Shown here one piece after another: positions 38,085-47,016 of a DNA stretch of 64,000 nucleotides. Origin of the DNA: JAUZRW01 sp964549915. GTDB taxonomy: Bacteria > Chloroflexota > Anaerolineae > Aggregatilineales > Phototrophicaceae. Positions within the stretch are counted from its first letter, which is position 1. Every line of letters begins with the position of its first letter. The notes under the pieces were generated by a model, which ran no database searches, had not been told where the DNA came from, and was given only the letters and a program-made list of their open reading frames with translations. Where the stretch lies: NCBI GenBank assembly GCA_964549915.1, contig CAZJWX010000004.1, positions 69,980-133,979 of the forward strand, read 5' to 3'. A program made the position numbers and the translations under genes.

Positions 38085-39290
38085 TTAGAGCCGATCTTTC
38101 AAGATCGCAGGCAATAGCGCATAGAACTTGGTGGCTTCGACGACATCCTTCAACGGCACATGCTCGTTGACGGCGTGGGCGTAGACCTCATCACCGGGGG
38201 CGAAGCCCAGAGAGGGGACACCGATTTTGCCGCGCCAGTAATTGCCATTCGTGGAAAAATCCCACTTTCCGGCGGGTTCTTCGCGCCCCCAGATGGTCTT
38301 GATAGTTTCCAGCCCCGCCTGAATGAAGGGATCCTCTTCATCCATTGCCCAGGAGGGGAAATATTGCTCGTATTCGAAGACCGCGCCTGTGTGACTGGGC
38401 GTATCATAGACCAGTTCCCGAATTTCGAAATCGTCACGAACCTCTTCCGGGATCGCGTTCCAGATCGACTCGAGGACACTCTCGCGGGTTTCGCCGAAGG
38501 TAATGCGCCGATCCACGAAGATGGTGCATTCATCGGGCACGGCGTTGGTGCTGGGGCTGATCGTCGAGATGCGCGTGACGGTGATGCGCCCCTGCCCCAA
38601 AAACTCGTGTGTCGGCAAGTTGGCATCCATTTCTTCGATGGCTTTGACCAGCTTCATCATCTTGTAAATGGCGTTATCGCCCATGTAGTTGCTGGCTGCA
38701 TGGGCGCTCTTCCCCTTGCAGGTGACTTCCATCTCCATGCGGCCTTTATGCCCGCGATAGACTTTCATGTTGGTCGGTTCGCCGATTACGACGAAATCCG
38801 GCGTCACGCCTTCCCATTCAACGAAGGCCTGGCAGCCGATGCCGTCACACCATTCCTCAATATTGCCCAGGTAATATACGGTGTAGCCGTCCAGCAAACC
38901 CAGGTCGCGGGCCATTGCCATCCCGTAGATCATACCGGGGGTACTGCCTTTTTCGTCCAGCGCACCGCGTGCGTAGAGGTTGCCGTCTTCGACTTTCCCC
39001 TCGAAGGGATCCCATTCCCACTGCGAAGGGTCACCGATGCCAACGGTATCAATGTGACTGTCGTAGAGCAGGATCGTATCGCCGTCGCCGATGCGCCCGA
39101 CGATCGAACCGTATTGATCGACATAGACCTCATCGAAGCCCAGTTTTTTCATCTCCTCGCCGATGCGCGCGCCCACTTCGCCGATGTCGCTGTCCATGCT
39201 GGGGATCGCGACGATCTCGCGAAAGAAGCGCAGAATCTCATCATGGGCTTCTTCGACAAGGGTATTCAGTTTTGCGATGACTTCATCCAT
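38085..39290 (-). CDS. M20-family peptidase/deacylase, YgeY-like
   Basis: A 401-residue M20 metallohydrolase. Ligand motifs are DSHIDTVGIGD (HxD), RGALDEKGS (Asp bridging), NIEEWCDG (Glu-Glu catalytic and ligand pair) and VIGEPTN. Length and order match the YgeY family linked to selenium/purine clusters. Likely role: hydrolysis of an N-carbamoyl, N-acyl or dipeptide intermediate made upstream by ring opening. It is adjacent to the carbamoyltransferase gene and about 150 bp from the importer ATPase. The 39291-39440 gap holds nothing clear. Confidence 0.9.
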   Translation of the reverse strand: MDEVIAKLNTLVEEAHDEILRFFREIVAIPSMDSDIGEVGARIGEEMKKLGFDEVYVDQYGSIVGRIGDGDTILLYDSHIDTVGIGDPSQWEWDPFEGKVEDGNLYARGALDEKGSTPGMIYGMAMARDLGLLDGYTVYYLGNIEEWCDGIGCQAFVEWEGVTPDFVVIGEPTNMKVYRGHKGRMEMEVTCKGKSAHAASNYMGDNAIYKMMKLVKAIEEMDANLPTHEFLGQGRITVTRISTISPSTNAVPDECTIFVDRRITFGETRESVLESIWNAIPEEVRDDFEIRELVYDTPSHTGAVFEYEQYFPSWAMDEEDPFIQAGLETIKTIWGREEPAGKWDFSTNGNYWRGKIGVPSLGFAPGDEVYAHAVNEHVPLKDVVEATKFYALLPAILKDRL

Positions 39291-39440
39291 AGCGTCAGTT
39301 TCTTCTCCTGCGGAAGTCGTGTAGATTCGCGGATGGTGACAGAATCCATCTCATCCACGCCATTCAAACAGATCACGCAACGCTGTCGCGCGATGGTCGC
39401 AGAATATAACACACGCGAGAACATTTCGCCTACGCGATGT

Positions 39441-40967
39441 TCAGCCCGCGCCTGCCATCATCGCGCCGATGCGCTCTATCTGCACCTCATCGCGCCCTAC
39501 CTCGCCGACGATTTCGCCCTCGTACATCACCAGGATACGATCCGCCAACAGCAAGATTTCATCCAGGTCTTCGGAGATGAGCAGAATAGCCGTGCCCTGG
39601 CTGCGTTGTTCCAGCAGGCGGCGGTGAATGTATTCAATTGCGCCGATGTCGACGCCGCGTGTGGGTTGTGCTGCGAGGATTACATCGGGTTCGGCATCCA
39701 ATTCGCGAGCGAGGATCAGCTTCTGAATGTTGCCGCCAGAGAGGTTGCGGACGCGAGTCTTCTGCGTCGGTGTCTTGATCTCGTAATGTTTGATCGCACG
39801 CTGGCAAAAATCGGCAATCGTGCTGAAATTCATGAACCATCCCCAGCGCGTGAAGCGCCGATCGCGGTAGTCGCGCAGGATGTAATTCTCCGTCACCGTG
39901 AATTCCTTCACGATGCCATCTTCCATACGCTCTTCCGGGATGTACGAGACGCGCATGGCCTTGATACGCGCAGCAGGCGCATTGGTGATGTCCTGTCCGC
40001 TCACCCGCACACTACCATTTTCGACCTTACGCAGCCCCGCAATGACTTCGGCGAGTTCACGCTGACCGTTGCCAGAGACCCCAGCAACGCCGACGATTTC
40101 GCCGGAACACACCTGTAGCGAGACATTCTTCAGGCGGTCATCACCCGTTTCGCCCTTCGCCGTGACATTCTCCAGCGAGAGCCGTGCTTCACCCGGCATC
40201 ACCTCTTCGTACTCGTACTGGAAGACAACCGGATGCCCAACCATCAGCTCTGCGAGCAATTCCCGCGTCGCATCCGCTGTGGGGATGGTATCGACATGAC
40301 GCCCCCCACGCAGCACTGAAATCCGATGCGTGAGCTTGAGCACTTCGTTCAATTTGTGCGAGATGAAGACCAGCGCATGTCCATCCTTCGCCATAATGCG
40401 CAGCGTATCGAAGAGATTGTCCGCTTCTTGCGGGGTCAAGACGGCGGTCGGTTCATCGAGAATCAGCAAATCCGTGCCCTTGTAGAGCGCACGCAGAATC
40501 TCCACGCGCTGACGCTCACCGACGGAAAGCTGCCAGATGGGGCGGGTCGGATCAATGTGCAGGTTGTAGCGTTCGGAAAGTTCTCGCAGGCGGCGCGAGA
40601 CCACATCCAGATCGAGCCGGAAACCGCGCGACGATCGCAATCCCAACGCGACATTTTCGGCGACGGTCAGCGATGGCACGAGCATGAAATGCTGGTGTAT
40701 CATGCCGATGCCATTCTGAATCGCCTCGGTGGGCGAGTTAATCTGGACGGGCTGGTCGTTGATCGAAATGCTGCCTTCATCGGCCTGATACAGCCCATAG
40801 AGAATCTTCATCAGCGTGGATTTGCCTGCGCCGTTCTCGCCGAGCAGGGCATGAATCTCACCGGAATGGACATCAAAATCCACTTGATCAACCGCCAAAA
40901 CGCCCGGGAACTGCTTCACGATTCCCTGCATGGCGACCCGCTGAATACGTGTTGCTGCCGCTTCCAT
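39441..40967 (-). CDS. Nucleoside-type ABC importer ATPase with two ABC domains
   Basis: A 508-residue double ABC ATPase of the sugar/nucleoside (RbsA/YufO/NupO) type. The N half has Walker A GENGAGKSTL and signature LSVGERQRVEIL; the C half has a variant P loop (GVSGNGQREL), as is normal for this group, with signature NLSGGNIQKLILARE and Walker B VILAAQPTRGVD. It serves the two downstream-coded permeases and the BMP protein upstream in the operon. Substrate class is nucleoside or purine base by family and context. Confidence 0.93.
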   Translation of the reverse strand: MEAAATRIQRVAMQGIVKQFPGVLAVDQVDFDVHSGEIHALLGENGAGKSTLMKILYGLYQADEGSISINDQPVQINSPTEAIQNGIGMIHQHFMLVPSLTVAENVALGLRSSRGFRLDLDVVSRRLRELSERYNLHIDPTRPIWQLSVGERQRVEILRALYKGTDLLILDEPTAVLTPQEADNLFDTLRIMAKDGHALVFISHKLNEVLKLTHRISVLRGGRHVDTIPTADATRELLAELMVGHPVVFQYEYEEVMPGEARLSLENVTAKGETGDDRLKNVSLQVCSGEIVGVAGVSGNGQRELAEVIAGLRKVENGSVRVSGQDITNAPAARIKAMRVSYIPEERMEDGIVKEFTVTENYILRDYRDRRFTRWGWFMNFSTIADFCQRAIKHYEIKTPTQKTRVRNLSGGNIQKLILARELDAEPDVILAAQPTRGVDIGAIEYIHRRLLEQRSQGTAILLISEDLDEILLLADRILVMYEGEIVGEVGRDEVQIERIGAMMAGAG

Positions 40968-40993
40968 AACTCGCTATCCCTCAGAAACAAAGG

Positions 40994-41022
40994 GGGATGC
41001 GTGGCAGGCCACCGCACATCCC
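40994..41022 (-). promoter_or_regulatory. Hairpin after BMP-protein gene
   Basis: On the minus strand GGGATG...CATCCC with GCG/CGC and TGG/CCA pairs (two bulges) and CCTTTGTTT after it. It lies in the gap between binding-protein and ATPase genes, and may stabilise the former's mRNA or attenuate transcription. Confidence 0.4.
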
Positions 41023-41053
41023 ACCCGTTTTCGTTTCAGTTCAGTCTGCGTAA

Positions 41054-42085
41054 TCAGCCTTCTTCAGTGGCTTCCGGTTCCGGTGCCTCTTCCTCATCTT
41101 CCGGGAAGATCACGATGTCACCCGCCACGATGCCTTCAGTCAGTTCATCGACCTGCGCTTGCAATTCCGCAATGGCTTCTTCATCACCACCCGCATAGAA
41201 TTCGCTGATCTCCATCGCCAGGCCGCCGTTTTCCAGGTCAATGGTGAACGCCTGACCACCCAGAGTGCCTTCATCCATCAGGCCGATGATCTCTTCCAGA
41301 ACGACTTCCCACTTATAAACCTGGAAGACCACACCTGACTCAGCCGCGAGTTCTTCCTGGCTGGTCTGCGTGCCGAACCAGAGCAACTCCTCGTCCAGCG
41401 CAACCGCGATCGGCCCGACCACCATCTGCGCCGTGCCCGTCAGGATGTCTGCTCCATTGGCGACATGGGTGTTGGCGGCTTCCGTTGCCAGCGGCACATC
41501 GCCGAAGGACTGGATGTAGACTACATTCACTTCCGCATCGGGGTCGGTGGCTTCCGCACCTGCGACGAAACCATCCACATAGAGCTTGGCGTCGCCCACT
41601 TCAATCGGGCCAACGACGCCGATCACGCCGCTCTCGGTCATTTCCGCCGCAATGACGCCATTGATGTAACCGCCCTCTTCTGCCGCAGCGGTGTAAGCAA
41701 AGACGTTATCCAGCCCGAAGGTATCTTCATCCGTGCCCCAGGCAAAGGAAATTTCCGGGAATTCCGGCGCGAGTTCTTCCAGAATCGAGCCATACTGCGA
41801 ACCATGCGCGATGACCAGATCGTACTCGCCCGATGATGCCCAGTCGCGCAGCGCCACTGCTGCATCATCGACGACGAACGTGCCATCCTGGAAATCGAAT
41901 TGGAAGTTCTCTTCGCCGTGAGTTTCCTGCATTGCCAGCAGGGCATCATACATGCTCTGGCTGAAGGCCAGGTCGTCGGTCGCGCTGGGAGCAACCACCG
42001 CCACGCGGAAAACGTCGTCTTGCGCCAGGGTCGGCGCCAGTACCAGTGTGAACAGAACCATCAGTAGAGCAATGCGTTTGACCAT
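41054..42085 (-). CDS. BMP/PnrA-family substrate-binding protein
   Basis: A 343-residue exported BMP (basic membrane protein) family receptor, of the type that binds nucleosides. ATG 42085 has GGAGG upstream; the signal peptide VKRIALLMVLFTLVLAPTLAQ has no lipobox, so it is secreted rather than lipidated. Core motifs: VVAPSATDDLAFSQSMYDALL, DLVIAHGSQYGSILEEL and GGYINGVIAAEMTESGVIGVVG. The C terminus is an acidic Glu/Pro tail (EDEEEAPEPEATEEG). The gene is downstream of the two permeases on the minus strand. Confidence 0.88.
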   Translation of the reverse strand: MVKRIALLMVLFTLVLAPTLAQDDVFRVAVVAPSATDDLAFSQSMYDALLAMQETHGEENFQFDFQDGTFVVDDAAVALRDWASSGEYDLVIAHGSQYGSILEELAPEFPEISFAWGTDEDTFGLDNVFAYTAAAEEGGYINGVIAAEMTESGVIGVVGPIEVGDAKLYVDGFVAGAEATDPDAEVNVVYIQSFGDVPLATEAANTHVANGADILTGTAQMVVGPIAVALDEELLWFGTQTSQEELAAESGVVFQVYKWEVVLEEIIGLMDEGTLGGQAFTIDLENGGLAMEISEFYAGGDEEAIAELQAQVDELTEGIVAGDIVIFPEDEEEAPEPEATEEG

Positions 42086-42178
42086 GTGCGTTCCTCCGTC
42101 GAGTCTTACATTGAATAAAGCTGCATATATGGGCAACAGGAACAAGCCGCCGCGTACTGGCTTCCCCCGCCTGTTCCC

Positions 42179-43105
42179 CTACATACCACGAGTGAATGGT
42201 TTGGTGAGCGCGGTCGGTTTCTCCCGGCTACGCGAAGTGAGCACCAACGCCAGGATCGTGATGATCGGCGGTGCCATCACGGTGAACTCCGACGGAATAT
42301 CGACGCCGATGACATTAATTTGCAATTGTAGCGCGTTGACGAAGCTAAACAGCAGCGCCCCCGCCATGACGCCGTAGGGACGCCACGCGCCGAAATAGAC
42401 CAGCGCCACCGCAATGAAGCCCTGCCCCGCCGTGAGGTTCTGCTGGAAGACATTCAGCAGCGCGATGGAAAGCGATGCACCTGCCAGGCCAGAGAACATG
42501 CCGCCGATGATGACACAGGCGTAACGCACCCTCGCCACGCTGACCCCCATCGCATCCGCCGCTTCGGGAGTCTGCCCGACGGCACGCACCGAAAGGCCGA
42601 AGGTGGTCTTATTCAGCACATAGGCCGAAATCGGCACCGCCAGAAAGGCTGCGTAAACCAGAATGCTGTGATCGAAGAAAATCTGCCCGATCCCCAGAAA
42701 TTCGATGTCCGACAGGATGGGAAAGTGAATTCGTGGGAAGCCATCGACCGAGCGCGGCGTACCGACCAGTTCCTGGAAGAGCAGTTCGCTCAAGCCCAGG
42801 CCGAAGAGGTAGATGCCGATGCCACTGATGCCCTGTTCTGCCTTGAGCGTCACGCTGACGAAGGCCGTCGCCAGCCCCATCAAAGCGCCGATGATGAGGG
42901 CAACCAGCACCCCCAGCAGCAGACTCCCCGTTTGCAGCACGGCATAGAATGCGCTAAACGCCCCCAGCAGCATGATGCCGTCCACACCCAGGTTGAGCAC
43001 GCCGCTGCGCTGCCCGTACATTTCACCCAGGGCGGCGAAAAGGTAGGGCGTCGCCAAACGGATGGTGGTGGCGAATACACTGGCAGTAAAAATACTCTCG
43101 ATCAT
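42179..43105 (-). CDS. Nucleoside-type ABC importer permease (YufQ/NupQ-like)
   Basis: A 308-residue branched-chain/nucleoside-type permease with about nine membrane helices. Motifs: GVLNLGVDGIMLLGAFSAFY and the coupling segment AVGQTPEAADAMGVSVARVRYACVIIGGMFSGLAGASLS (the EAA-like loop). It overlaps the first permease gene by ATGA, so the pair is translationally coupled. It works with the double ATPase and BMP protein. Confidence 0.9.
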   Translation of the reverse strand: MIESIFTASVFATTIRLATPYLFAALGEMYGQRSGVLNLGVDGIMLLGAFSAFYAVLQTGSLLLGVLVALIIGALMGLATAFVSVTLKAEQGISGIGIYLFGLGLSELLFQELVGTPRSVDGFPRIHFPILSDIEFLGIGQIFFDHSILVYAAFLAVPISAYVLNKTTFGLSVRAVGQTPEAADAMGVSVARVRYACVIIGGMFSGLAGASLSIALLNVFQQNLTAGQGFIAVALVYFGAWRPYGVMAGALLFSFVNALQLQINVIGVDIPSEFTVMAPPIITILALVLTSRSREKPTALTKPFTRGM

Positions 43106-44286
43106 GACGGTTGCTCCGCCTTCTCTTTGGGTATCTCGACTCCTTCGCCCGTCGTCACGCGTGCGAGTTCGGTCAGGTTGCGCCGCTGCATCCGCCGCTG
43201 GATGAAAAACTGGCTGCTGACGACGAAGACGACGACGATCCCGTTGATTGTGGTGATGAGCGATGCATTGACGCCGACTTCACGCTGCATATTCTGTGCG
43301 CCGACCAGCAAGCCGCCGAAGAGCGCCGATGACGGAATCGCCCCCAGCGGGTTCAAACCGCCGAAGAGCGCCGCTACGATGCCATTGAATCCGGCACTGG
43401 CCGTGAAACCCGCTGGTGAGCCGTCAGTTTGCAGGCGATATTGCAGCCCCAGAACCTGCACGACACCGGCCAGCCCTGCCATGCCCCCGGCCAGGAACAT
43501 CGCCAGCACCATCTCACGTTTGACGTTCATCCCCGCGTAACGCGCGGCACGCTGGTTCAACCCAACCGCGCGAATGCGGAAGCCGATGATCGTTCGGCGC
43601 AGCAAAATGTAGATGACGATGGCCAGGACGATCGCAATCAGCAGACCCCAGTGCAACCGCGTGCGATCGAAGAGACTGCCATCGAAAAAGGGAATGGTCA
43701 GGCGCGGCAGTTGGGCGATGTCTACAATACGCGCAGTTTTGGGGATGTTGTTGAAACCCGCCGCTTCGGGGTCAAGCATGGGGCCATTCAACAGGTAATT
43801 CATCAACTGCACCGCCACCTGATTGAGCATGATGGTGCTGAGAATCTCGTTCACATCGAAATAGGCCTTGAGGAAACCCGCGATCCCGCCGTATAAGCCG
43901 CCTGCGATGAACGCGACGACCAGCGCCAGCGGAATCACGAGCCAGCCAATCGAGTCGCCGACGCTGATGGTGACGGCTGTCCCCGCCAGCGCCCCCAGGA
44001 TCATCTGCCCCTCGCCACCGATGTTGATGACACCACCCCGGAAGGCGATGGTAATGCCAATCGCGACGAACAGAATCGGCGTGGCTTTCACGAGCGTTTC
44101 GGCAGTGGAATTCTCAGTTCCGAATGCACCCTCAACAATCGCGGCGAAGGCCACCAGCGGGTTCGCCCCCAGCGAAAGCAGCAAGAGTGCCGAGACCAGC
44201 AGCGCCGCCAGAATCGCCAGGAAGGCAGGTACCAGGTCGGAAAGGCGGTTTAATGGAGTTCGGAGGGTAGTTCGCAATGCCTGCAT
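43102..44286 (-). CDS. Nucleoside-type ABC importer permease (YufP/NupP-like)
   Basis: A 394-residue permease, first gene of the leftward island. It has the family's helix pattern, the RGGVINIGGEGQMILGALAG segment, and the coupling loop AVGLNQRAARYAGMNVKREMVLAMFLAGGMAGLAGVVQVLG. Longer than its partner owing to an N-terminal helix and a C-terminal basic/acidic tail (RRMQRRNLTEL...EKAEQPS). It is coupled to the second permease. Confidence 0.9.
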   Translation of the reverse strand: MQALRTTLRTPLNRLSDLVPAFLAILAALLVSALLLLSLGANPLVAFAAIVEGAFGTENSTAETLVKATPILFVAIGITIAFRGGVINIGGEGQMILGALAGTAVTISVGDSIGWLVIPLALVVAFIAGGLYGGIAGFLKAYFDVNEILSTIMLNQVAVQLMNYLLNGPMLDPEAAGFNNIPKTARIVDIAQLPRLTIPFFDGSLFDRTRLHWGLLIAIVLAIVIYILLRRTIIGFRIRAVGLNQRAARYAGMNVKREMVLAMFLAGGMAGLAGVVQVLGLQYRLQTDGSPAGFTASAGFNGIVAALFGGLNPLGAIPSSALFGGLLVGAQNMQREVGVNASLITTINGIVVVFVVSSQFFIQRRMQRRNLTELARVTTGEGVEIPKEKAEQPS

Positions 44287-44756
44287 TCAGGGTTTTCCAT
44301 ACCACATAGCCATTGGGTAAGCAGGTGTAGCCGATACCAGGAGCAGCCGCGGGAGTCGGTCAACTTGTGAAGCAGTACATGTCGGGAGACAGCAATGCAG
44401 GTCAGGTGCCGCGACGGAACTGCACAACTCGCACGCTAGGATAACAGGCCAGCGCGTTCGACGAATTGGACAACTCTACGAGATATTCCGCCCTATCTTC
44501 ATACACTTTTAATAAGCCTGTTTTCTGCGCGTTCAAGCCGCTTCCATATAGGCGAACGCTCCACTGTCAATCAGCGTGGATTTGAGATTACCCTGATTGT
44601 TAAGAGTTGACAAATCAATGTGCTGAATGTCATGCATGTGCACTACATTGCCGCGCCGGAGTCCGCCACATGTGCAGAAACAACGGATTGATATACAATC
44701 CTCGCACGGGCACAGGCGCGAGGGTCTTCCTCGACCACCACTAGATTGGATGCACC
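44287..44756. other. Divergent intergenic region, no gene
   Basis: This 470-bp gap separates the leftward importer operon from the rightward carbamate kinase operon, so it must hold both promoters. A TACAAT -10-like hexamer at 44694-44699 suits the rightward message. A 34-codon minus frame starting near 44636 has no ribosome site and is not called. No purine, glycine or other riboswitch core was recognised. Confidence 0.4.
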
Positions 44757-45710
44757 ATGCAAGCGAGAGGCAAACTGGCCGTCATTGCCATCGGCGGCAA
44801 TTCCATCATCAAAGACCCCAAGAATCCCGGTATCGCGCGGCAGTGGGATGCCGTGCGGCAGACAACCGACCACATCGCGCATGTCATCGCAGCGGGGTAT
44901 CAGGTCGTCATCACGCATGGCAACGGCCCACAGGTCGGCTATATTCTGCGGCGCGGTGAAATCGCGGCGAAACACGGTATCCACGATGTCCCCCTGGATC
45001 TGGTCGTGGCGGATACCCAGGGCAGCATCGGCTACATGCTGCAACAAGCGCTGGACAATTCCATCCGGCGCATCGGGATCAGTCGCACGGTCGTGTCCAT
45101 CGTGACGCAGGTGCGTGTCAGCCCGCACGATCCGGCCTTCCAGAACCCGACAAAGCCCGTTGGCGGCTTCATGAGCGAAGAAGAAGCTCAAAAATCCGAA
45201 GCCGATGGCTGGCACGTCATGGAAGACGCGGGACGTGGATGGCGGCGCGTGGTTCCCTCCCCCAGGCCAGAGACGATCCTGGAAATCAACCCGATTCATG
45301 ATCTGATGATGGCGGGCTATATCGTCGTCGCGTCCGGGGGCGGTGGGGTACCCGTGGTGCGCAATGAGCAGGGCAGCCTGCGCGGGGTCGCAGCCGTCAT
45401 CGATAAAGACCTTGCCAGCAGCCTATTGGCGGAAAAACTACGCGCAGATGTCTTCTTGATCTCGACGGGTGTGCCGCAGGTCTACCTCCACTTCAACACG
45501 CCACAGCAGCGCGCGCTGGATTCGATCACGCTGCAAGAAGCCCAGCAGTACATTGACGAAGGTCACTTTGCGACGGGGAGCATGCTGCCGAAGATGCAGG
45601 CGGCGGTGCAGTTCATCCGCAATGGTGGCCCACGCGCGATTATCACCGATCCGGAACATTTGCTGAAGGCCATTCAAGGCGAGGCCGGAACGCACATTCT
45701 GCCGGGATGA
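44757..45710 (+). CDS. Carbamate kinase (YqeA/ArcC-like)
   Basis: A 317-residue amino-acid-kinase-fold enzyme: carbamoyl phosphate + ADP = carbamate + ATP. Motifs: AVIAIGGNSIIKDP at the start, HGNGPQVG, VSIVTQVRVSPHDPAFQNPTKPVG, VASGGGGVPVVR, AVIDKDLASSLLAEKL and ATGSMLPKMQAAVQFI. The opposite-strand carbamoyltransferase would supply its substrate, giving the pathway substrate-level ATP as in arginine deiminase and allantoin pathways. First gene of the rightward operon. Confidence 0.95.
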   Translation: MQARGKLAVIAIGGNSIIKDPKNPGIARQWDAVRQTTDHIAHVIAAGYQVVITHGNGPQVGYILRRGEIAAKHGIHDVPLDLVVADTQGSIGYMLQQALDNSIRRIGISRTVVSIVTQVRVSPHDPAFQNPTKPVGGFMSEEEAQKSEADGWHVMEDAGRGWRRVVPSPRPETILEINPIHDLMMAGYIVVASGGGGVPVVRNEQGSLRGVAAVIDKDLASSLLAEKLRADVFLISTGVPQVYLHFNTPQQRALDSITLQEAQQYIDEGHFATGSMLPKMQAAVQFIRNGGPRAIITDPEHLLKAIQGEAGTHILPG

Positions 45711-45738
45711 TCGCAGCAACACGTAAGGAAAGCAACAG

Positions 45739-46989
45739 ATGGTACCGATCAAGACTTTGCGCGATACCGTGACCGGGGCGGATTTCGCCCCGGATGGAAT
45801 CGCCTATTTCAACCCGGATGTGGGACAGGTTGCCACGCTGGATGTGCTCTACGATTACGAAACGCTTCGTGCAACCGTTGACCGCGATAAGCTCAGTGCC
45901 TCACGGGAGACGACGCTCTGGCGCTACGGGGATTTGCTGCCGATTGCACCGGACACGCAGGTTCCGCCGCTGGCTGTCGGCTGGACGCCGCTGTATCCCG
46001 CGCCGCGCCTGCGCGAATCCCTGGGCTTGCGCCAGGCCTGGGTCAAGGATGATGGTGCCAACCCCACTGGCTCACTGAAAGACCGCGCCAGCACGATGGT
46101 CGTCGCTCGTGCGCTGGAAATGGGCGTAAAAGTCGTCAGCACTGCCAGCACGGGCAACGCTGCTGCGGCACTGGCTGGCGTGGGTGCATCGGTGAACTAT
46201 GCCGACATGGACATCATCATCTTCGTTCCCGCCACAGCCCCGGAAGCCAAGATCGCGCAGCTCCTGGTCTATGGCGCGACGGTGCTGCTGGTCGAAGATA
46301 CCTATGATACCGCCTTCGACCTCTGTTATGAGATGTGCGTCGCCGAGAACTGGTACTGCCGCAACACCGGAATCAACCCCTTCACGACCGAGGGCAAGAA
46401 AACTGCCGCCTATGAAATCGCCGAGCAGTTGAACTGGGAAGCTCCCGACGCCGTTGTGGTCAGCGTGGGTGATGGCAGCATCATCGGCGGCGTGTACAAA
46501 GGCTTCTGGGACCTGCACCAACTGGGCTGGATCAATCGCATGCCGCGGCTGATCGGCGTGCAGGCCAGCGGGAGTTCGCCCCTGGTGAAAGCCTGGGAAA
46601 ATGGCGTGGACGCAGTCGATATGCAGCGGGAGGAGGTACAGACGATTGCAGATAGCATCTCCGCCGGGTTGCCCCGCGACCGCGTGAAGGCGCTACGTGC
46701 CGTGCGCGAAACGGGCGGTGCCTTCGTCGCTGTACCGGATGAAGAGATCATCGCGGCGATTCCCCAGTTCGCCCGCCTCACTGGTGTCTTCGCTGAACCA
46801 AGCTGTGCGGTAACCTACCCTGGCGCAAAACGCGCTTTAGAAGCAGGCTATTTGAAGCCCGACGATCGCGTAGTCTTCCTGAGCACGGGCAATGGCCTGA
46901 AAGATGTACGCCGTGCGCAGGAATCCGTCTCGGGGGGACTGCGAGTCGCCCCCAGCATGGACGCCATTCGCGCAGCTTTGAACCTGTAG
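45739..46989 (+). CDS. Fold-type-II PLP enzyme (threonine synthase-like)
   Basis: A 416-residue PLP-dependent lyase. It shows the PLP Lys in GANPTGSLKDRAS (residues about 103-116), the phosphate loop STGNAAAAL and the Gly-rich VSVGDGSIIGGVYKG. It resembles threonine synthase of the ThrC/YrpB class, but the context is purine catabolism rather than a thr operon. In the E. coli parallel cluster the PLP member is YgeX, diaminopropionate ammonia-lyase. It may likewise cleave a diamino or hydroxy amino acid released by ring opening. 27 bp separate it from the next gene. Confidence 0.85.
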   Translation: MVPIKTLRDTVTGADFAPDGIAYFNPDVGQVATLDVLYDYETLRATVDRDKLSASRETTLWRYGDLLPIAPDTQVPPLAVGWTPLYPAPRLRESLGLRQAWVKDDGANPTGSLKDRASTMVVARALEMGVKVVSTASTGNAAAALAGVGASVNYADMDIIIFVPATAPEAKIAQLLVYGATVLLVEDTYDTAFDLCYEMCVAENWYCRNTGINPFTTEGKKTAAYEIAEQLNWEAPDAVVVSVGDGSIIGGVYKGFWDLHQLGWINRMPRLIGVQASGSSPLVKAWENGVDAVDMQREEVQTIADSISAGLPRDRVKALRAVRETGGAFVAVPDEEIIAAIPQFARLTGVFAEPSCAVTYPGAKRALEAGYLKPDDRVVFLSTGNGLKDVRRAQESVSGGLRVAPSMDAIRAALNL

Positions 46990-47016
46990 AGAATCATCAA
47001 TCGTAGGAGCAAGACC

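Noticed and set aside
38160..40118. A 652-codon open frame on the plus strand opposite the M20 and importer ATPase genes
   Set aside because: It is a shadow of well-conserved genes on the minus strand; its translation shows no domain and it has no ribosome site.
44530..44640. 34-codon minus-strand frame in the divergent gap
   Set aside because: No ribosome site, no recognised family and a position in a promoter region.
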